Below are positions 56,345 to 64,000 of a stretch of DNA of 64,000 nucleotides, piece by piece. The position numbers were made by a program, and so were the translations under genes. Origin of the DNA: Latrodectus hesperus (Eukaryota > Arthropoda > Arachnida > Araneae > Theridiidae); NCBI GenBank assembly GCA_037975125.1, contig CM075862.1, forward strand, positions 76,861,960 through 76,925,959. The letters run 5' to 3'. The notes beneath the pieces were generated by a model. It did no database searches. It saw nothing but the letters and a program-made list of their open reading frames with translations, and was not told the origin of the DNA. Each line of letters starts with the position of its first letter. Within the stretch, counting starts at the first letter, position 1.

Positions 56345-58326
56345 TATACATTTTTGCATTCGCTGTATGTTTTGTAGATATTAACTGGAATACCACAGGA
56401 TTAATATTATTTAATATTTAGATTTTAAAAGACAGTAATATTCGAAAGAAATTTGAAAATTAAGCTTTGCTTGTTACTATGAAAAAATTTATGGGAAAAT
56501 TGAAATTTATGAAATTTGTATGAAATACAAAATTCGGAATTCGACAACAACATTTTGAAATAATGAAATAATATAGCGATAAATAAAATATAATCTATTG
56601 TGTATGCTGATTTAATATTTATTTTATAAATTAGGAAAAGCATACTAAAATAGATATAGAAAAAACTGTTTATTGAATATTAATTTACTTTTCTAATTTA
56701 TGAAAAAAATTAGATCCCTTTACAGCTTGAAGGAAAGTAGTTATGACATAGCTTTAATGTAGAATAGTTCTTCTTCTTTCAAATTAGAGCATTTATCGTA
56801 AAAATATTAATTTTTTAAAAATTTTCTTATTTACTTAGCATTACTTTATGCGATTGAGTTTATTTAAATTAAAGTAAATTGAATAATTGAAAAATAACGA
56901 TTTACTTATGAAGATTTAATATTTATTTAGGTAAAATTATGAAATATCTAGTAAAAGGGATATCAAAAATTAATTACTATACATATTGAATGCTAATTCA
57001 TTTTTAGACTTATGAATCAATTTACCATTTTTTTATATTTTCAATAAAATTTACTATAAACAAAAAGTTTAATACCAAATATTTTTATTTCTTTAAAAAT
57101 ATTATCAAAATAAAATTAACCGGGTCAATAAAAAAGGATTTACGTTTGTTAATTCAGTATTTCTCAGCTAAAATAAACATCAGAATTATTATTCGTATTT
57201 AATATTCATTCATCTTTTTATTTTTCAAAAATAAATATACAGAGCTGAATTGCTTTAATTTACAATAATTGTTGTAACATATAAATTAACGTCAGTTTTT
57301 CATTTTTGTTTCAAAAATAATATTCATCAAATACAAGCAAATTAACTTAAAAATAATGATAAATATCAAAAGGAATAGGGTATTTAAAAGTAATTATACT
57401 ACACATACTGAATAATAATTTATTTTTTAACTATTTGCATTTTATTCTGAATAAATATCGTTATGTTACACAAAAATTAATATTAGATATTTATTTTTCT
57501 TCATTTACCAAATATAATTTGTTAAGCTAATTTAAGTACCATCATGAAATTAATAATTTTAATTTGAAAACAAACATCTAAAATCTCAGAGGTTTTACAG
57601 AATTTCTAAAAATTTTGTTTCATGTGTTGGTATTATTAATACTCATTTGATATTTGTTCTTTTTTATACACAACAGAATTCACAGCTGTAAAATTTTTCT
57701 GCTTTTTTTTAAAATTAGAACAACTTATTTGTATATTTTAGAAAAAAAAACAATCTCAAAGATTACCTTTAAAATAATTATTTACAGAATTTTATGTAAA
57801 TGAATTATCATGAATGAATGTTTACAGAAATGAAATGAATGAGCTTATTTGTAAGAATTGGTTTCTTTTACAAATAAGCTTATTTGTTTCCCGTTTCTAA
57901 CTCCTTTTTGTTTATTATTTAAAATTTATATTTGATTAAAAGATTAGTTTATTTCTTTCGCTTGTTCTAGTAATTTTATTAGTAAACATAAAGCTTAAAA
58001 ATTAAAGTTATAATTAAAGGGTAACATTTAAAAAATAATAAATTTTAATAATAATTATTACAAAAATAAACACTTATATTGTTTATGTTGTGTTTTTTTG
58101 TACATATTAGTGAGTTTCTTGTTTCTTATTAGCCGATAGAAATTTGTGACTAAATGTACCAGTTCGTAAGTTAATTGATATATTCAGTCACACTAATTTC
58201 CATAAACAATAGTTAATTTTTATAATAATTAAACTTTGTTTTAATTACTTTATTAAATGGTTATTGAACGAATATATTCAAAGGAAAGGGGTATTATATG
58301 AAGAAAAAATCAAATACCATTTTTTT
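56345..58326. other. AT-rich DNA, no gene seen
   Basis: Very A/T-rich. Holds one perfect hairpin at 57842-57880. No coding-like frame. Confidence 0.5.
57842..57880. repeat. perfect 13-bp inverted repeat
   Basis: AGCTTATTTGTAA (57842-57854) and TTACAAATAAGCT (57868-57880) around a 13-base loop. Confidence 0.9.
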
Positions 58327-58336
58327 ATATTAAAAT

Positions 58337-58498
58337 AGTACGGGTTTGTGGTGGTATGGCGCGGGTAACGCTACTCGCTTCCTTAACTTGCTCGCTGGGT
58401 AACGATAAATGAGTATCAGTTTCTGGCCTTGTTGTGGCATAGGGTTCAGTCACCCTTGTGTTCCCGCCATTGGATAAAAAACAAATAAATAAAATAAA
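58337..58498 (+). mobile_element. SINE type D, 5'-truncated
   Basis: Ten-base duplication ATATTAAAAT at 58327-58336 and 58499-58508. It contains only the type D tail (GGGTTTGTGGTGG to CCCGCCATTGG) and an A-rich end. The tRNA head is missing, as expected from incomplete reverse transcription. Confidence 0.88.
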
Positions 58499-58508
58499 AT
58501 ATTAAAAT

Positions 58509-59346
58509 TCTTGAAAAAATATCATGATTTTGAAAAATTTGATAAAATTTTTTTAAGTATACCAATTATGAACTTTTTGATCTAATTTTTAAATATTATT
58601 TTAAAATTTTATATAATTTTCTTTTATAAAAATGTTTTATATTTTTGCAATGAAAAATGATTTTTAACTGACCATCGGTTTTTGCATTATTATGACGATA
58701 CATGAATCTGTGAATATTATATCAAATAAGATTAATAAATATAGAATTCTCTCAAAATAAAAAAATCGCGACATATGATTTTTTTAATGTCTTGCTTTAA
58801 TTGTGAACCATTAAGTTCTTTAACATCTTTTTTCTGTGAGGGGATACTAAAAATTTCCTAAATTGATGATATAATCGTCTCTATTATTTATATCAGGTAT
58901 ATTCCAGCGTTTGTTATTGAAGCAGTGTTATTGCATTGTCAACACAAAGATATTACTCAATTTGCTTAAATTCGCATTATTAAAAATGAAATTTGATATA
59001 CAAAATGACACTTTAAAACTTTTTTGATCAGCCAATAAATTTTGTTCTACCCTTCAAACAGTAAGACAATCATAATATTTATATACATTTCTACTATATA
59101 GAAATACAATTTCTGAGCATAATAACACATATTTTTAATATATAACACGCGCATTTTTAGTAACACCCATTTCAGTCATGCATGAAAGATCTAAATAGGT
59201 ATGTATACTAATTTCAAAGGCAGACAATGTGTTAATCAATAGTCTACGAATATGACACATATTTTTCAGGAAAACGCGAATTACAAATTTTCAAATTAAA
59301 TCCTATCTAATAATACTATAGAAAAATATTTGGTGTAATGTTCGTT
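58509..59346. other. AT-rich DNA, no gene seen
   Basis: Nothing recognisable. Confidence 0.5.
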
Positions 59347-59705
59347 AAAGCGATATATGGTAGCCTTGTGAGTAGGACATCGGACTTCCGTTCGGAATGA
59401 CTTGGTTCGATTCTCAATGTGGCCAAAGACCCACCGAACACGTGCAATGTACGTGCTCGTTAAATCTGTGGAATTGAAAGTCCTTTGGTTGGTCGTTAAG
59501 CAGTTACCATGGATGTAATGGCATAAAAATTGAATCAGCTGGTGGTGCCATCTATCGGAGGATTACTAAGAGCAAAGTCGTATTTTCACCTTCGTGCTGC
59601 TCTGGTTCAAAAGGAAAGATGCATTCTACTGACTTATATAAATTCGCATAGCCGTTGGCAGCACGAATTTGTCCAAGTGTCATAAGTAACAACAGCAACA
59701 CAACA
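59347..59705 (+). mobile_element. tRNA-derived SINE, type B
   Basis: Head TGGTAGCCTTGTGAGTAGGA (A box) and TTGGTTCGATTCTC (B box). Middle with ACGTGCTCGTTAAATCTGTG as at 28624-29007, CCATCTATCGGAGGATT, shared tail, and an ACAACAGCAACACAACA end. Edges approximate. Confidence 0.85.
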
Positions 59706-62700
59706 AAAATGTGCTATAAAAATGTATCAATAAAATAATTTTTTGAAACAAGGGTAAAAAATAATATGTTGCTTAAATAATTTAATCTATTTCAGTAAAT
59801 GGCAATGTTTGTTTTTATTTTAAATGAATGAATTATGCTAGTTTTTGCTCTTTTGAACTGTTTGATAATGAAAGATCGTTTTTATTTTGTATTTATAACA
59901 TAATTACTTAGAGTTGATGTAATTGTTTATTGAGTAACTGCTCTGTTTTGAAATTTATTAACATTCTTAGAAAATACAGTCTCTAAATTTTGATACTGTT
60001 TTCATAATAAAAATAATATATAATATAAAAACTTTCCTCCGTGTTGATAACTTGAATAACAAATAGATAAGAGACTACCTCAATCCTCTTTACGAAGTTG
60101 GTTAAGAAACATTATTTCACCACATAATAAAACACGTAGTTCTCTCTCTATTACGTGTTTTATTCTTATGTATGTTATGTAGTTCTTTCGCTATTAAATA
60201 TCCCTATTTTATTCAGGTTTTCTTCTGCCATATATCATTTATCTGTACTATTTTTGTGAGAAAGATCATGCATGCTTAGATTATTAAATAAGGACATCAA
60301 TTATGATGTTTAAAGTTTTCATAATTACTGGAACCTATTATTCCCTTTTCCAATTTGTATTTTTTATACATTTCATGTCAATATAATTTATATTCCACTT
60401 TTGGGGAATGAGTTACTTTCCTCATGGTTAGAAAAGTGTGTACTGAAGTCATTAATTTAAAAACATTTGTATATAATAAGCTTTAACAAAATTACAGTAA
60501 TCAAAGCAAATCAATTTATTCAGCTTCATTGATTATTCAGGCTAGATTGTAAAAATCCCCATAAGCATATTTTTCATTCAATATTATGTGTAAGTTTTAT
60601 TTTACAAATTATAATTCAATAAAGGGAAATGCCATATTTCAAATAGTTTCAGTTTTGATAAATTTGTAACGTTCAATTTAATGATGTATATGCATTTATA
60701 TTAGTTTAAAAAAATTTCAACAGCTATAAATCTTCATTTATTTGTTATAGTTTCGATAGTTTTGTGATAGTATTTTGAGAATAATTTACGGTAATATGAA
60801 GTCCAGAATAATTCTCGAACAAAAGATAAAAATATATTTGATTCATTGAAATATTATAACTATTTGATTTTCTCCACAAAGAAATGACATTGCTCTAACT
60901 CGTACTTCGAAACTGAACATTCTTTTAAGTTTTGATTTTGTTTGAGAATAAAATTTGATATTATTTCTTTTATTTTAAAATGCTTAGTATAGTGCGTCAA
61001 TATATTTGCTATATCGTTATTTGTATATAGTTTATTGTGAATGGATATGTTTAGTCAGTTTTCATATTTGTTGTTCGACAGTTTTTTTTTTGTGTATAAA
61101 TGATTCATTTGCTGAATCGTTTAATTCCATAAAACAAGAAATTGAGAAAAATACTAAGATGTATACAATATATTTTTAATGATAACGTTTTTATATTATT
61201 TACACTTGTTTTTGTGGAATTCATTCTTATTATAAGGGAAATTTGCTTTGAATATACGCAGTTATATATTTACAAACAGCTTTTTTAATTGAAACTTTAT
61301 GAAATTCAAGAATTGAGTAAATCGATTCGGCTAGTGAAACACCCATATACTAATTATCAAACATAACACTATTATTTTAGAATGTATGTAATGCATAAAC
61401 TTGTTTATGCACTTCAGAATAAATTTTATAATTATTACAAATTTTAACATTTATTTTCTTTCATTTTTGTTTCTTTTCATATGCTCTATCATTTATATCA
61501 TATTAGTAAATACTATTTAAGCAGACAGTCATGTTTATAGTTAAATGCACTGTTTGCTTTAATTTAAATATGATATTTTACACTGAAAGTGCAAGTTTAA
61601 AGTTTATAAGTCAAAATTATATTACTTCTGCATGTAAAATGTTTGTATTATTTCTGTATGTATGTAAAATATAATATCATATAGTTAAATTACATATAAC
61701 TGATTATTATAATAAATTACGTCATATATATAGCTATCCTACATTACATTAAATTGAATAAAAAAGAATAATTATATTGATTAAGTTATATAATAGTTAT
61801 TATCATTTTAAATTGAGATTTTTAGATCAAAATTTTTCAATTTAGGAATAGATTGTTATGATAATGGCAATTTTCTACATAGTACTAAAAATCTTGTTTT
61901 GAGAACCGTAAGAAATGAATGCACTAAGATTTTAAAAAGAATATAATTACAATAGCATTAACTGTATCATATTCACACAACCTCAGACTCATACTGTCAT
62001 ATAACGTGCATTATCATGCAGAAGTATGAAATCATAACTCATCTAACGCATGAAGGAAGGCATGACATGTTAATTGTATGGCATGCATGGAATCGATTGG
62101 TTTGCATGCAGAAGGTATGTCGCTGGTCAACAGTCAACATATCAACAGCGGCTGGTATCGAACTCAGATATCAATAACTGTTGAGCTGCAGGTGTTAGAT
62201 ACTGACAGAACATACTTCGAGGACCAACTGTGAATCATTTACTTTTTGACCATTAAAAATGCCGTGGAACTTTATTGGTTTCCTTATAGTTTCTGAAAAT
62301 GTCTCAGAAAATAATTCCTATAAATAAATAATATTTTACTAAACGAACACGGATTTAAATTAAGAAAATCATACAAAAATGAAAGATTAAAAAGATTTTA
62401 TATTTTTCTCATACCTAATTAAAACAAGGGAAACATTTTAATATAGTTTCCATCAAAACAAAACTCCGTTATTTATATCATTACAAACCACTATGTTGCT
62501 TCTGAGACGATTCAATTAATTTTACTAAATTATGAATGAGTTTCTTGACCTTCAGTAGCAATGAATATTTTTAGTAGTATCATACCTTCGAAGATTAAAA
62601 TTTTAAAATTCAGTTGCTTTTCTTAATTGAAGAAGATAAATTTAAAAATATAATACTTATACTTATTTTGTATGATATATTCAATATGCACTTTTAAATA

Positions 62701-63028
62701 TGTGTAATTATTTAAGCCAAAAGAATAATAAAACATTTTATAAAAAAAAACTTTATTAATATAAGTGAAATAAAACAGAATATTTGTAATCATTTCCAAG
62801 CATTTACATTTATAAATAATCAAAAAACAATTTCAGATAAGGAAAATGTTTTTTTGTTCTTTAAATTATAAGATTCAGTTTGTGTTTATTTAAGTGCAAC
62901 AAACTAATAAACATATTATTTCTAAACCAGAAAATGGTATATAATAATGAAAGACGATATTATAATGATAAAAAAGAGAATGCAATGTTTTCTTTTAAAT
63001 GTTCCATAGTTAACCAATATTGAGACTG
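59706..63028. other. AT-rich DNA, no gene seen
   Basis: 3.3 kb without a coding-like frame. 62090-62210 has a degenerate tRNA-like B box on the minus strand (GAGTTCGATACC) and may be an old SINE. A perfect hairpin lies at 60126-60164. Confidence 0.5.
60126..60164. repeat. perfect 13-bp inverted repeat
   Basis: AATAAAACACGTA (60126-60138) and TACGTGTTTTATT (60152-60164) around a 13-base pyrimidine-rich loop. A diverged copy of the loop and flank (GTAGTTCTTTCGCTATTA) follows. Confidence 0.88.
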
Positions 63029-63060
63029 ATACGAATGAATTTCATTAGATTCATTCGTAT
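63029..63060. repeat. perfect 12-bp inverted repeat
   Basis: ATACGAATGAAT and ATTCATTCGTAT around the 8-base loop TTCATTAG. Confidence 0.9.
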
Positions 63061-63169
63061 TACCAGTGGATTTGGAGAGAACTGTGACTGAAATTACCAG
63101 TGTGTGACTGAAATTTCCAGGTAAGATGCAACGAGAGTTTAATTGTTATTCTTTCTCCATTAAATTTGT

Positions 63170-63564
63170 TGTTGCTTATGACGCTTGGACAAGCCAAGCT
63201 CCCTATGCCTTTGGCAGCGAATTAAGTCAATAGGGAGCGTCTTTCATTTGGATCAGAGCACCACGAAAGTGAAAGTGCTCTTTTTAAGGTGCCTCGTAAT
63301 TTTGAACCACGGTCAGGTGACGAGGCCACACCTGAGCTAGCACCCTCCTCTCCACATCCACGCCACACCAGCGGAAGGACTGTGGACGTCACAGATTAAC
63401 GTGGACACGTCCCCAACCCACGGAGTTCCAGCAACCCAGTGAAGGAGAGTACACCGTGGTCACCCTCCCAACCACTGCCCGCGGCAAATGATGCTTCAAC
63501 TTTGCTGAGCTTACGGGAAGCGGCGTGAAGCTACTGAGCCACTTGAGAACTATTATAAATTAAT
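63170..63564 (-). mobile_element. SINE with shared tail but a different GC-rich head
   Basis: Eleven-base duplication ATTAAATTTGT at 63159-63169 and 63565-63575. The plus-strand left part (63170-63280) is the type A/B tail. The remaining ~265 bases are GC-rich and unrelated to the other heads. The minus-strand start TCAAGTGGCTCAGTAGCTTC could hold an A box-like TGGCTCAGTAGC, but no good B box is seen. The head may derive from another RNA. Confidence 0.85.
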
Positions 63565-63575
63565 ATTAAATTTGT

Positions 63576-63994
<419 letters not shown>

Positions 63995-64000
63995 TAACAA

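Overview
The window is a gene-poor, very AT-rich stretch of a eukaryotic genome, most likely an arthropod and plausibly a spider or other chelicerate (inferred from the repeat families, not proven). Evidence: hundreds of bases of (AT)n, tRNA-derived SINEs with A and B boxes, LINE tails, mariner/Tc1/Tigger DNA transposons, one Ty3/Gypsy retrotransposon and a 500-base assembly gap. I recognise no host gene, operon, rRNA, CRISPR array or free-standing tRNA gene. Almost everything interpretable is a transposable element or a tandem repeat.

Layout. 1-5165: AT-rich DNA, two long (AT)n tracts, a 66-bp duplication and the gap. 5166-8726: internally deleted mariner, a LINE reverse-transcriptase relic carrying a TSD-flanked deleted LINE, and a SINE. 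9734-13654: short LINE tail and three SINEs. 14413-15270: five copies of a ~174-bp unit. 17692-19577: an unidentified coding-like stretch and a mariner-like element with long inverted repeats between (AT)n tracts. 21661-23594: a Tigger/pogo-like element interrupted by a SINE and a deleted LINE. 24600-25440: LINE relic. 27164-27862: Tc1 element with a defective transposase. 28624-30128: SINE and a small MITE with 8-bp TSD. 31482-37738: a structurally complete Ty3/Gypsy element (LTR, tRNA primer site, gag, -1 frameshift signal, pol, polypurine tract, LTR; no env). 38398-43560: Tc1 relics, SINEs and a 5'-truncated LINE. 44576-49152: SINEs and a LINE relic. 51019-55283: a 76-bp tandem array, a SINE, a LINE with a good RNase H domain, and a deleted LINE whose 5' end was triplicated together with its target site. 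56178-63993: mostly featureless AT-rich DNA with four SINEs and a terminal (AT)n.

How the parts relate. The Gypsy element looks young: its LTRs differ by about five substitutions and two indels, and both long reading frames are open. Its gag and pol are joined by a textbook -1 frameshift layout. Three copies of a deleted LINE share one deletion junction and each has its own target-site duplication, so the deletion derivative itself has been copied. The SINEs fall into groups that share heads or tails in different combinations. Several insertions are nested, which gives a relative order of events.
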